A stretch of DNA of 64,000 nucleotides from Agapetus fuscipes (taxonomy: Eukaryota; Arthropoda; Insecta; Trichoptera; Glossosomatidae): contig OX637345.1 in assembly GCA_951799405.1 (NCBI GenBank), positions 5,890,001 through 5,954,000 on the forward strand, in the 5' to 3' direction. Made by a program: the position numbers and the translations under genes. The notes under the pieces were generated by a model that saw nothing but the letters and a program-made list of their open reading frames with translations, searched no databases and was not told where the DNA came from. The first letter of the stretch is position 1. Each line of letters opens with the position of its first letter. Below, piece after piece: positions 45,201 to 55,607 of the stretch.

Positions 45201-47370
45201 AAGACATTTTTTCGGTTTACTTTAAACTGCATTTGTAAAATGATTAATCATCTTTATAATGCAAACGTTCAACCAGTGATTACATATAAAATAGATACTA
45301 TTTTTAATGACAGTTCTTTAAGTAGTTACAGCAAATCTCATAAATGATGTCCGCGCAAGTTATCATCTCTTAGGGCCTGTTGCACCAACCTCCAATCAAT
45401 ATTTGATTGAAACATCAAATTTGATTGCTTAGTTCTGGTAAGGACCTCGGTTAAATATTTCTCGAAAGTTGGTAAAAATGTGATGGAATTTGAACAGGAA
45501 ATATGATTCACATCAGCTGACTTACGTATATGCAATCAATTGTTTGATTTGAAAGGGAGAAATCACACTTAATTTTGATTTTCGTCTGATTGGAGTTTGG
45601 TGCAACAGGCCCTTAGTCATTCCCTAAATTCCTAATCTCTACATTCATTCAACTTAATACTGGCGTCTTTGGTTGTCGTGAGAATTCATCACAAAGAAGA
45701 AGAACACAAGATACTTTGACGCTTACGAAGAAATTTAAGATGAGATATTGTGTTCAATGTGACATGGTTTAATGTATTGTGGACAAAAGACGTTATTGAA
45801 AAAGTCTGAAACCAAAAGCAATGAGTTGGTTACATATCAAGGCAAGAAGATGACAAGTAAACTGCGAGTATTGTTGAATAAAGACCGTAGAAGAATAAAA
45901 AAAGAATGGGAAGAAGGAAGACTGACAATATTTTCCAGTTAATTGGGAAAAAATGAGTTCGGGTTGCTCAGAATAAAAGACACAACAGTCTAAGTATATG
46001 TTATAAATCAGCTATTTTTTTAAATTTTAATGAAACTGCAGAAAGCATCAATAACAAGGTATAGCGTCATCATTCTGATAGTCAATGTCAGACACTTACT
46101 TTATGGGAAAGCTTTCTCCGTAGTAGCGATGCTCCGTGTTCACAAGATAAGCACCAAGGGATTTTCCAATGCTGAACATTTGCCCTCCAGTCAAGAAACT
46201 GGAACTTATGATCCATTCACCACCCAGCATTATAAGAATTGGACCGTCTGCAGTGAAGAACTGATCATTGGTCATATAGCGCTGTTGACCAACAAAAAAA
46301 ACGGTTATACTTGACACATTTTCAGTAACTTAGCCAGGATTGTTGAATATCGGGTCTTGACCGGCATTCCTTGCCTTACCTTTTAAGTAGCGTATGTTTA
46401 GTAACACCAAAGCAAGAATACAAAAAGATGAGCCATGGACAAGACCTAGAAGATCAATATTAACCACCAAAAGGTAGCCGAGAAAACCCAAAATACAAAG
46501 CTAGCATTTTTTGTGTTACTTACTCAAACTTTCATGGAATATCAGAGGTTAATGAATCAGAATTGTCTTTGCTTCTTTTTCTTCCAAATACGGGTTGGCC
46601 GATTACTATCTCTTTACCGTCGAGGTTTTCATGGTTTATTCTGTAGTCATGGTCTTTCATGGTTCATTCTGGAGACATGGTCTTTCATGATTCATTCTGG
46701 AAACATGGTCTTTCATGATTCATTCTTGAGACTTGGTGTTGTATGATTTATTATGGAGTCAAGTTATTTTGCGTTTCATTCTGGAAACATGGTATTTCAT
46801 GATTTATTCTGTAGACGTGGCTTTTCATGATTCATTCTTGAGACATGGTGTTGTATGATTTATTATGAAGTCAAGTTCTTTTGCGTTTCATTCTGGAAAC
46901 ATGGTCTTTCATGATTCATTCTGTAGACGTGGCTTTTCATGATTCGTTCTTGAGACATGGTGTTGTATTATTCATTATGGAGTCAAGTTCTTTTGTGTTT
47001 CATTCTGGAGACATGGTCTTTCATGATTCATTCTTGAGACATGCTCTTTCATGAATCATTTGAGAGACTTGTTTCTTTCAAAATCATCTCCCGAATCTGT
47101 TTCACCTCATATGATCTAAAATTAAAAATAATCGAAAACAAATAAAAATTTGGCACTCACCATCTTCCACATCGTTTCATTGGAGCTTTCTCCAAAATGA
47201 TCCAGAGGCTGTTCCACAGTCATGGTGGTGACTGATGAAAGGCGTGCATCTCTCGCACGAGCTGGAGGCGGAGGACCTTTCAGGGTCTGTGTAAAGGATC
47301 CCCACATTCTGGCGTTGGTGCCAATAATTGACAGGAGTATGAGAAATCTTATTGGAAAGATATTCTTCAT
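42296..47370 (-). CDS. S28 serine peptidase gene E (complete)
   Basis: Seven minus-strand exons: 47370-47161, 46281-46100, 45198-44966, 44871-44733, 44347-44085, 43632-43497 and 42584-42296. They join into an unbroken 483-residue protein with the same intron phases as C and D. Exon 1 gives a signal peptide (MKNIFPIRFLILLSIIGTNA) and an arginine/proline-rich stretch before EQPLDHFG. Motifs: NTEHRYYGES in exon 2; nucleophile Ser174 in FGGSYAG; Asp423 in HGSLDPW, where His replaces the Asn found in A-D; His448 in SSHC. Exon 6 is the short 136-nt form shared with A and B. Introns are the most compact of the complete genes. The product is a secreted or lysosomal S28 peptidase; substrate unknown. 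Confidence 0.92.
42740..43345 (+). mobile_element. CR1/L2-type retrotransposon, C-terminal RT and tail
   Basis: The open frame 42855-43295 encodes a reverse-transcriptase end: LQLVVNACARMIAG, LHKLHWLRIPERIEFKV, FGERAFAVAGPLDWNHLP. It is followed by ACGAAACGGTGCTATAAAG and a (ATC)n tail at 43325-43346. Upstream (42745-42850) a broken frame continues the same protein. It lies in intron 6 of gene E on the opposite strand. The 29780 element is the same family. Confidence 0.8.
43660..44060. other. intron 5 of gene E, unassigned
   Basis: AT-rich intron sequence. A short (GAA)n microsatellite lies near 43820-43832. Nothing else is recognised. Confidence 0.35.
45373..45612. mobile_element. PIF/Harbinger-like MITE in intron 2 of gene E
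   Basis: A 240-bp element with terminal inverted repeats GGGCCTGTTGCACCAA and TTGGTGCAACAGGCCC, flanked by TTA at 45370-45372 and 45613-45615. A 3-bp TTA duplication is typical of PIF/Harbinger MITEs. It has no coding capacity. Its relative in gene D intron 2 is in the same orientation. Confidence 0.88.
45616..46095. other. intron 2 of gene E, unassigned part
   Basis: No recognised element. A broken lysine-rich plus-strand frame near 45710-45940 might be a retroelement relic. Confidence 0.25.
46618..47068 (+). repeat. 28-bp minisatellite, ~16 units, intron 1 of gene E
   Basis: Units such as TTCATTCTGGAGACATGGTC + TTTCATGA repeat every 28 bp. A variant unit containing GCGTTTCATTCTGG (or GTGTTTC) recurs at 46771, 46883 and 46995, exactly 112 bp apart. 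The array therefore has a four-unit higher-order period. It ends about 90 nt from the exon 1 donor. Confidence 0.92.
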
Positions 47371-47980
47371 CCTGGAATTAAGTAAGGACTTTGTACTGAA
47401 ATGTTAAAAAAATGGCATCGGTTAAATGTTTATCTTCCTTCCCAACTGCTTCAATCCCCACAGTAAGGCAATTTGACACTGGTGCCCCTGTTCTTCGCGG
47501 GAATTCAACAAAAAGAAGAAGAAGAAGTATAATGTTTTCTCGTTTTCTTGGATTCATGGGAGGTTGCAAAATACTTATGTATATACTCGCAAATGGCAGT
47601 TTATTTTTTCTCTTTGGTCTTTTAAATTTTGTACAAGATTTTTTAACCGGTTTGAATGTCAAACTGTCAATTGAATTGTATACAACCGAAGGCGACAATT
47701 CATTAGATTGTTTCCCCAAATTACAAATATACGAAAATTTTGAGAGATAAATTTCTTTTGAATTGGATTATTGCATTCAATATAAATGTGAACAAGACAA
47801 ATTACCCATATTTGATCACCAAATTTCAATATTCTTGAAATCTTAATTACTTTCGTAATAGGCATTTTGTATGAAATTAAAAACTGTGGTTGCCAAATAA
47901 ATAAATAACAATTACTTATAATACAGAATTTACAAAAATGAGGAAGTAGAGAATAAAAGAACCTTTTTTTTTTCAAAGTG
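47371..47980. other. 5' flank of gene E, unassigned
   Basis: Probable promoter region followed by AT-rich DNA. Open frames on both strands lack motifs. A short (AAG)n run lies near 47513-47527. Confidence 0.3.
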
Positions 47981-47984
47981 TAAA

Positions 47985-48220
47985 TCTATTTACACAGTGA
48001 AAGTCCTTTTGTATTTCAATTTCAATTGGATAAAAACGGAGTTTTAATTCACTTATTTATTTCTTTTTTTTTTTGCTATACCTACTTTTATATAAAATAT
48101 TTGTAACAATTCTGCTCCTGAAGATTCCTCAATAGGCGAAAACGTTAGAGCAAAAAAAAAAGAAATAAATAAGTGAATTAAATCTCCATTTATAACCAAT
48201 TGAATTTTTAAATAAAATAA
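47985..48220. repeat. snap-back palindrome, family 1, diverged
   Basis: Left tail TTTACACAGTGAAAGTCC, left arm GAGTTTTAATTCACTTATTT, right arm AATAAATAAGTGAATTAAAT and TAACCAATTGAATTTTTAAA. A single hairpin block CTGAAGATTCCTCAATAGGC remains in the centre. Confidence 0.78.
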
Positions 48221-48520
48221 AAAAACTTACAAATATACAAGGATCAATACTTTTTCAGCAATTGAGGATTATAATTATTAAATAATGTGTTAAATAACGT
48301 GTTATTCTATGATTTTCACCTAGTTTCCGAGTTGTCACCACAACGAGTTTTCTAAGATTATGTACATACAATGTGAGGCACAAGAATTTAAAGTTAATAA
48401 TTAATTAATTTGTAGATTAGGTAGCGTTTACCATCGAATATCTTTGCTTATACATATTAAACTATTGAAATTAAAATACCCTATGCTTGACTACACAAAT
48501 GTACAAACAATGCATGGATT

Positions 48521-48793
48521 ACATTCTAATCTAATCTAATCTAATCTAAGCTGCAAAGATATATATCATTTAAGATTTATATTAAATGCATTCCCACAAG
48601 CAGACATGTATAATTTCGCTCTAACACATGCCGCATGTGGACCTGCAATATAAAAACCCAATCTCAAATGAACATAAGCCCTGCAACTCTTGCCGTCCTT
48701 CCCTGAAACAGGGGTGACATTGGCAAAGTGAACCATTTTTTTTTTTTACAGTATGGGTGGTCAGCCGCATACCAACCTATAAGTCAAGGAACT
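48521..48793 (-). repeat. DR250 dispersed repeat, well preserved
   Basis: Tail (ATCTA)n at 48524-48548, then AAGCTGCAAAGATATATATC, CACAAGCAGACATGTATAAT, CTTGCCGTCCTTCCCTGAAA and GCCGCATACCAACCTATAAG. Confidence 0.88.
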
Positions 48794-48863
48794 TAAATGA
48801 GTGTATCTTTTCAGTTTTTTAAATTTTATTTTATTTGGGAAAACCAACATGTTTTTGAATCTA

Positions 48864-49120
48864 GCATATCGCACGCTTAATAATAAAGAGAAATAGCTCG
48901 AAAATTGGTAAAATCGAGATTTTGTAATAAAACGCAAGAACAATACGAGAAGAATATGTAGAATGCGACAGGCGTTCAATTTGGATGAATATGACCGAGA
49001 TAAAACATCGGCCGCCTTTTTCATCCCATACAAGTTGTACTGGTTGTCTGAACTTCAAACGTGATTTCCCAACATTCTTGTTTTTTGAGTTATTGCTCTT
49101 TATTATTAAACGTGCGATAT
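48864..49120. mobile_element. MITE-like foldback
   Basis: Arms 48864-48903 and 49081-49120 are imperfect reverse complements (CATATCGCACGCTTAATAAT; ATTATTAAACGTGCGATATA). No coding capacity is seen. Confidence 0.6.
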
Positions 49121-49524
49121 ATCGAGCCAAAAATATATTAAATAAATAACAATTATTAAAACAAATGTCAGATGTATACTTTTTCAGTGGCAATAACTGA
49201 TGTGAAAATACAATTTTACAGGTCTAAAAAAACACGCTGCGGAGTGCAACTTTTTAAGACAAAATTCAATCTACTTTTTTTTCTAAATATTTTTTGCACA
49301 CACTCTCCAGTGTACAATTCTTCCAAGAAAATAACATTTCACGTACCTACCTCATTAAATTGCCTTTTAAATTAAATTAATTTGTTTTCTTATCTGCTCA
49401 TGAATAAGCAATATAAGTGAGTGCTGCGTTATCTCTTTATTTAATGCACATATTTTAGTACCATTTATTTAACACTATTTAGTTTTAAAGTAACGTCATG
49501 AAGAGTGAAAAATACCGCCTACCT

Positions 49525-49800
49525 TCTTTATCTCACTATTTGTCGCTGTGATAGACGAGGGAATAAGGCGTTGGTACTCGAATTTACGTTTTTGACACTA
49601 GCGTCGGTTCGAACCCCGCCTGCGCTGTCCCCTTTTGAACATTGCTTCGATCATGGTTCAACAGATGTCATTGGGTAATTATAAATTAAAAGCTCATGAA
49701 AAATATGAATTATTAATTGATAATTTTAATAACTGTTTGTGGCCTGTCAAAATAGGTTTTTGAATTGCATTCCTCTTCCAAATCTATAAAAAACAAAGAA
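49525..49800 (+). mobile_element. SINE-T3 copy
   Basis: tRNA-like head (GAATAAGGCGTTGGTACTCG; B-box GGTTCGAACCCCGCC), then ATGGTTCAACAGATGTCATT. The 3' part is GCCTGTCAAAATAGG...CATTCCTCTTCCAAATCTAT. Confidence 0.75.
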
Positions 49801-49827
49801 AAATTAAAGGGGGACAGAAGAAAATCC

Positions 49828-50000
49828 GTCCGATGCCTCAGTTGGTAGAATGTTTGCATTCCATACTGAGAGCTAGGGTGCAATCCCTATGAACGGCCTC
49901 AAAACTGATTTCACTTTTCGATGTTAATTTCAAATATCAACATGGATTCCTCAGCCTTTGCAAAAAATTAAAACCATCCTCCTCGGGAGCTGAAAACTTC
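49828..50000 (+). mobile_element. SINE-T2 copy
   Basis: Head GATGCCTCAGTTGGTAGAAT and B-box region GGGTGCAATCCCTATG, directly following the SINE-T3 copy. The 3' part is CCTCGGGAGCTGAAAACTTCC. Confidence 0.65.
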
Positions 50001-50450
50001 CCACATTCGAGAAGCTTCAACACACATTTGGGTGGCTAGTGCCACTAAAAGGCACTATATACAATTGTCCAATTATTTTTGTTGTTATTTTTAGTGAATG
50101 AGTTGACGTAATCTAGACCCATTTGCTTGTGAATAAAAAAAGGTTTCACTCCCCTCGCAAAGCAGTAAGATACTGCTCTATATGTGTAGCTTACTTAAGT
50201 TTTTTCATTACTTTCAGTTTGATTCTATTCTTCACATTTACGAGTATAAAGATGTTCTTGTATTATATTTTCTGTACGTATATGGAACTTCGCATGTTAC
50301 ATTTTATTCTTTCTTGGAAGTAAAACAGACAAACTACCGGAGCATGCTCAGAATAAATCCCTACATCTCCGTTGCTTAATACCGTTTTAATGTTCAGCGA
50401 AATATAAAACAAATGTGCATGAGTATGGAACCATTTTATCTGCATATATA
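50000..50450. other. unassigned AT-rich stretch
   Basis: No gene or repeat recognised. Open frames here are short and without motifs. Confidence 0.25.
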
Positions 50451-50454
50451 TTCC

Positions 50455-50930
50455 TAAATCTAAGTTGCAAAGATGTGTTAATATTCAAGAGTAATTTTGG
50501 TATTATGTTAAAAAGTAGACACGTGTAATTTTTGCGTTTACATATGCTGGGATGTACTTACAAAATGAAAACCCCAAATCTCAAGTATAAAGCGTACACC
50601 CTTCAACTTATTCCGTGAAACCAGGGTGACATAATATAAGTAAACCAGGTTTAATGGTACGGGTGGTCAGCCTCATACCATCATATTAGTAAAAAGAAAA
50701 CAAGGAACCTTGAATTTATAAATAATCATTTAAGTTGCTAAGATATGTCAATATTTAAGATTAATTTTAAATACTTGTTCACAAGTGACCACGGGTAAGT
50801 TTGCGATTACACATTGTGCATTTGTACTTACTAAATTGTAGCCCGAATCTCAAATGAACCATAACTTTGCAATTTTTGCAGCTCTTCTCTGAAACAAGGG
50901 TGACATTATCAACGTGAATTATGCCGTTGA
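50455..50930 (-). repeat. two diverged DR250 copies in tandem
   Basis: Minus-strand copies at 50455-50695 (CTAAGTTGCAAAGATGTG... GGTCAGCCTCATACC) and 50727-50930 (TTTAAGTTGCTAAGATATG... TGAAACAAGGGTGACATT). Both are well diverged from the consensus. Confidence 0.7.
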
Positions 50931-50939
50931 TATTGCTTG

Positions 50940-51212
50940 TATTCCTTAACTGATAGGTTGGTATGCGGCTGACCACCCATAATGTAAAAAATGGTTCACT
51001 TTGCCAATGTCACTCCTGCTTCAGGGAAGGTCGGCAAGAGTTGCAGGGCTTATGTTCATTTGAGATTAGGTTTTTTATATTGTAGGTCCACATGCGGCAT
51101 GTGTAAGCGCGAAATTATGCGTGTGTGCTTGTGGGAATGCATTTAATATGAATCTTAAAATATGATACATATCTTTGCAGCTTAGATTTAGATTTAGATT
51201 TAGACGGTCGGC
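50940..51212 (+). repeat. DR250 dispersed repeat, well preserved
   Basis: ATTCCTTAACTGATAGGTTG, GACCACCCATAATG, TTCAGGGAAGGTCGGCAAGA and TTTGCAGCTTAGATTTAG, then a (GATTTA)n tail. It lies head-to-head with the preceding minus-strand copies. Confidence 0.87.
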
Positions 51213-51316
51213 CTCATACCAACCTATGGGTATCTCGACTCAGCAGGACCTTTATGATACTCTGTCACAAGTTCCAATATTTTAATAGATTTAATTAAAA
51301 AGTTTATTTAAGTATG

Positions 51317-51422
51317 CTATCCCAAGTAACCTTTTAGGTTTTAAAAAGGTTATAAAAAGGTTAAAAAAGGTTCTGGGACCTTTTTGTAACCTTTTTAAAA
51401 CCTAAAAGGTTACTTGGGATAG
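51317..51422. mobile_element. 106-bp hairpin MITE
   Basis: Arms 51317-51352 and 51387-51422 are perfect 36-bp reverse complements (outer CTATCCCAAGTAACC and GGTTACTTGGGATAG). The motif AAAAAGGTTA is repeated between the arms. Flanking TA could be the target duplication. Confidence 0.8.
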
Positions 51423-51544
51423 TCACTGTGCGAAGGTTAACTGTAATGAGGGTAACCTGTTGACCACAAAAAAACAAATAATACAAATTGTAGCATTCTT
51501 TTGACTATGAAAAAAAGACAAATAAACATAAATATCGTGAAAAC

Positions 51545-52340
51545 AAATAGAGACACACTTGCAAAGGTACTGGTTTCTTCTAGCAGAATAACGATTTGAT
51601 AGATTAACCTTTTCAAGTTGCAAAAATAGAAACCCATTAGCATCATCAATTTTTAATGCAATTTTCATCCCAGATTGTTTCCAAAAAAACCTCGCCTGAC
51701 CTCCGTTTCATTGACATAATTTTAAATGAAAGACACACACGGATCGACTGTTGAATTATGCATTTAATATCCTTCCATTGTTTATACCCTTTTGTTTGTC
51801 GGCCCAGGACCTTGCGATCCTTTTTGTGTACCCATCTTTACCCAGGATTTACCCCTAAAGCTGCTACTGAAGTTGCAAGTGGTTAGTGTTAAGTGGCAAG
51901 TGGTAAGTGAAAAGTAAAAAAATGTTCAAAGTATTCAAATGAGACCAAATCTAAACTATATTATCTGAAATAACACAAGTTTAAAATTCTAACCAATTAT
52001 CAAAAAGAGAAAGTATCGCATGTGCCTCTCTCTTTTGTCATTTTGCACTCGTCGTGCAGAGAGGGTGCTTCCTGAAGACGTTGACTACGTCGCCAACGAG
52101 ACGCTAAAAATTATTTTCTCCCATAGCGGTTCATCTTACACCCAAAATCAATTATAATTTGTACAAACCTTTATCATACTTTTCTTTGTTTCAATTTAAT
52201 TCTGTACATCCCATTCTTAGACAATTTCACTAATCTGTTCTAAACTAAATAAGCCATAGAGCTGAATTTTAAGTAAAAGTTGTCACACAATCAATAACAC
52301 AAAAAATACGAGTTCCGTTGAACACTAATAAAAAAAAAAA
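51545..52340. other. LINE tail scraps and unassigned DNA
   Basis: A tail block (GCAAAGGTACTGGTTTCTTC) lies at 51560-51605. A minus-strand LINE 3' relic (CATACTTTTCTTTG, TCTGTACATCCCATTC) lies near 52160-52235. The rest is unassigned. Confidence 0.4.
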
Positions 52341-52342
52341 AA

Positions 52343-52640
52343 TAATAGGATGATTTATTTGGTGAGCGCTGTTTTTGTGTGAATCACACTTCAAGATCCC
52401 TCTGCCAGCTAAGTCGTTTCTATAGAAAGCGCCAATTCTCAATCAAGACCCAGTTGCTGTAAGGCTGGATGAACCTTTATTGTCCGGCCTTTGGTAAAGA
52501 AATAAAAAAAACACCCAGTTAAGAGAATATTTGAAAATAGAAATGGTATTTGTTATGCTCCGTCAGGTTTCGAACCCACAACCTTCCATTTACGATTGAA
52601 AAATGTTAACGACTACACTACGGACCAGTCAAATACTTTC
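52343..52640 (-). mobile_element. tRNA-derived SINE-T1, full-length copy
   Basis: Starts with the 3' end AATAGGATGATTTATTTGGT, then GTGAATCACACTTCAAGATC, CCCAGTTGCTGTAAGGCTGG and GGTTTCGAACCCACAACCTT (B-box). It ends at ACTACACTACGGACCAGTC (A-box side). Confidence 0.88.
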
Positions 52641-52844
52641 ATTTGACTGAGGAGAAAGAATAAATTAAAAATAATATATGGAAGGGTGTATTAATGGTGT
52701 ACATTCAATTTTATGGTTCGATTTTTAATAACCGTTTTAGTAAAATGCAAAAACGCAACGCAACTAAGTTACACATATAGTGTAACTTCTTGCCTGCGTT
52801 ATCCTCGAAGGGGTCGCATGTGGCGCTTTGGGACCTATTTATTT

Positions 52845-53012
52845 TTACACGTAAGGGGGCCGGCCTTACGCCAACCCCTTCAGTGAAGTGGGGGGTTTCC
52901 CAGCTCTCGGGGGACTGGTTCTCATTTCTTGTGAAGGCTAAGTAAGCCTTTGAGATCGAACCCTTGCTCTTGGCATGGAATGCAAGCATTCTACCGATTG
53001 AGCTATCGACCT
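52845..53012 (-). mobile_element. SINE-T2 copy
   Basis: CCGGCCTTACGCCAACCCC, GGGACTGGTTCTCATTTCTT, then B-box GAGATCGAACCCTTG and A-box ATTCTACCGATTGAGCTATC. It is followed 20 nt later by a SINE-T1 copy in the same orientation. Confidence 0.82.
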
Positions 53013-53035
53013 TTTTACGAGCTTGATCGTCGTCG

Positions 53036-53255
53036 CTACAAAGCGCCAATTCTCAAGCAAGACCCAGTTGCTGTAAGGCTGGATGGACCTTTGGTGACCG
53101 GTCATTTGTAAAGGTTTTATTAATTTTTCAACCCATCGAAGAGTAAATTTAAAAATATAAATGGTATATTTTTTGTGCTTCGCCGGGATTCGGACCCACA
53201 ACCTTCCTATTCAGAGTCCGCAGTGTTACCACTGAGCTACGGACCGGTCTACTTT
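53036..53255 (-). mobile_element. SINE-T1 copy, 3'-truncated
   Basis: GCGCCAATTCTCAAGCAAGA, GGCTGGATGGACC, GCCGGGATTCGGACCCAC (B-box) and CACTGAGCTACGGACCGGTC (A-box end). The (ATT)n end and last ~90 bp are missing. Confidence 0.82.
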
Positions 53256-53750
53256 TTATGTGACCTCATTTTATGTTTTATACTAATGGCAACACCTTAC
53301 TTTCAACTTCTACACACTGCCACGATGTAAAAGCCTTCCTACCCTTGGCAATCACAATATTTCACCCACATATCAGCCAATCTCGGCATCAGAAAAATAC
53401 CCCAAGAAACTACTGTGCTTTCCGTGTATTTTCTTCCGCCGACAAATTTATTCGGAATATAAAGTTTTCAGATTCTTCCCACCTCCATATATTTTAGGCA
53501 AAGCAGAGAATCCTGAAGGTTCACCCAACAAGGTGTTTTGTGAATAAATATTTTTGTAAAGAAGTTTCCCCGCCTTATTTAAAAACTTTCGCGGGTAGAG
53601 TACGAAAAGGAAAGTTTGGATGGAAAAACTGGGATGAAAGTTTTAAGCTTATAAACTGTGTTTGTATTTTTTCGTGTTAAAAAATTAAAACTACATTTTA
53701 AGTAAGTAGTTTTTTAAAGTATAATAACGAATGTATGTCTGTGTATGTGT
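53256..53750. other. unassigned stretch
   Basis: No recognised gene. A 74-codon plus-strand frame has no motif. Confidence 0.25.
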
Positions 53751-53754
53751 GTTT

Positions 53755-53850
53755 TTTTAAATAGATTTGTAAAAATAAATGCTATTCACGAACCTACTCT
53801 GCCTGGCCAGGAACAGGTATTAATATCGTCAATTAATAATTCATTTTAAT
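53755..53850 (-). mobile_element. SINE-T3 3' fragment
   Basis: AAATAGATTTGTAAAAATAA, CGAACCTACTCTGCCTGGCC; matches the 3' part of the copy at 37485-37680. Confidence 0.55.
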
Positions 53851-54095
53851 CTAATCTAAGTTGCAAAGATATATTACATTGTGAATTTACACTATATGCA
53901 TTCTCACAAGTAGACACGTACAAGTTCGCACTTGCACATGCCGCATGTGAACCTACAACATAAAAATCCAAATCTCAAATGGACATACACCCTGCAACTC
54001 TTGCCGTCCTTCCATGAAACAGGGGTGGCATTGGCAAAGTGAACCATTTTTTACAGCATAGGAGGTCAACCGCATACCAACTTATAAGTCAAAGA
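53848..54095 (-). repeat. DR250 dispersed repeat
   Basis: TAATCTAAGTTGCAAAGAT, TCTCACAAGTAGACACGTAC, CTTGCCGTCCTTCCATGAAA and CAACCGCATACCAACTTAT. Confidence 0.85.
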
Positions 54096-54099
54096 ACAC

Positions 54100-54770
54100 A
54101 CACAACAAATTACATTTTTTTAAATAAACAAATAATACCATACAAATAAAACAAATACAAAATATGATATTATAATTATAAATTTGAATTAATTAGAAAA
54201 ATCCTAGCCATAGCCGTCAACATTAGAGACCAACCACCATTTATTTTTGTACCTACATACTTCTTTCATTTCATTCATCAGAGTCATAACCTTCTTCCTA
54301 ATTTGAAAATTATATAATATGACTTGGTCTTAAATTTAACAAAATTCCAATTGACAGCTTTTTGTGAGTAAAAAAAAAACATCGGGAAATCCTTGCAATA
54401 TATTTTCCTCTAAATGTAGGTAAGTTTCTTCGTAGCAGATGACGCCTTTTCGTCATTTTAGTGCCTCGTAGCACATATGGCAGTCAATAGTAGCAGATCA
54501 AGGATCGTAGAGGCAGATCGTAGCTCGTAGATAGTGACTGGTCCACGTACTAAAGGACGCATATTCCCTGGACATTTTTTTAGACACATGAACTAATTTT
54601 TCCAAAAAAAAATAAACTGAAAGATATTTATTTTTGTAATTCTTCAAAATCTGGTAGAAAATAATGGTTTCATATGTAGACGAAATAGACTTAGGTGTAG
54701 AAAATCTAGAAAATCAAGAATGCATTAAGAGTGCAACCAAAGTATAAAAAAGATTCTTTATTTATTTTTA
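54100..54770. other. unassigned stretch
   Basis: AT-rich. A small local repeat of CGTAG / GCAGATC words occurs at 54440-54535. No gene. Confidence 0.25.
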
Positions 54771-54774
54771 TATT

Positions 54775-54988
54775 TAAAAGAGCCAATTTAACGCCAACGT
54801 CTTAAAGAAAAGAGGGTTTCCCTTCGCCCCAGGGGGTAGATGCTAATTTATTTTGAAGACTGAGTCAGCCTTAGCGAAATTTTTATTATGGATTTTAAAC
54901 ATTTCTGATAACCTTGGTAGAGATTGAATGCTAGCCCTCTTGCATGGAACGCAAGCATTCAACTAACTTATCCATCGAGCGGACTTTT
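54775..54988 (-). mobile_element. SINE-T2 copy, diverged
   Basis: TTAACGCCAACGTC, GAAGACTGAGTCAGCC, then head complement GCATGGAACGCAAGCATTCA and ACTTATCCATCGAGC. Confidence 0.65.
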
Positions 54989-55081
54989 AATTTTAACTAA
55001 TATCCTGTTTTCATGATCCTTTTCCTGTTTCCTATTCCAGTCCATATTCAGCCATCTACAAAATTACAAAAGCAGTGTACA

Positions 55082-55265
55082 TTCTTAGTTGAAAATTATA
55101 TTCACATTGAACTTTTAAATTAAATGCATTCCCTTACGCCAGACACGTGTAAGTCCGCGCTTACAAATGCTGCATGTCAACTAACAAAATAAAAAAAATC
55201 AAATCTCAAATAAACATACACTAGGCAATTTTTGTCGATCTTTTCTTAAGCAGTGATGACATCGC
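55082..55265 (-). repeat. DR250 fragment
   Basis: AAATGCATTCCCTTACGCCA, ACACGTGTAAGTCCGCGCTT, ATGCTGCATGTC; truncated after the GATCTTTTCTTAAGC block. Confidence 0.65.
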
Positions 55266-55607
55266 CTTTTCAGGAGTGTTTTCAAAAACAAAATTTACTT
55301 GATTTAAATTGTGATTTCGCGTTGATACTGTAGAGAGTCTATTATTTAGCTCAGGATCTGCGTATAGATCTACGATTGACGCCATACCATAAACCGGGAA
55401 GTTTGGTCGGCTTATGCGACAAAGCCCTAAAGATGTGTGGCGTAAGACAGCCGGGTCTTTCTTTTAGATCCTCCGGGGATTTGGATGCAGCGTTTGGTGG
55501 AATTGTTTTCTCAGCTCTTTATTGATTGTTACAGAGAAAATTTACTCCAAAAAATCGTTTTATTTTACTTTAAAACAGTTAATTCACGAATCTAACCTTA
55601 TAAAAGT

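Noticed and set aside
47378..47750. Open frames on both strands upstream of gene E
   Set aside because: Neither has a domain. The plus and minus frames overlap one another and no splice or homology support is visible.
52711..53201. Two minus-strand open frames of 112 and 87 codons
   Set aside because: They run across SINE-T2 and SINE-T1 copies and are made of repeat sequence.
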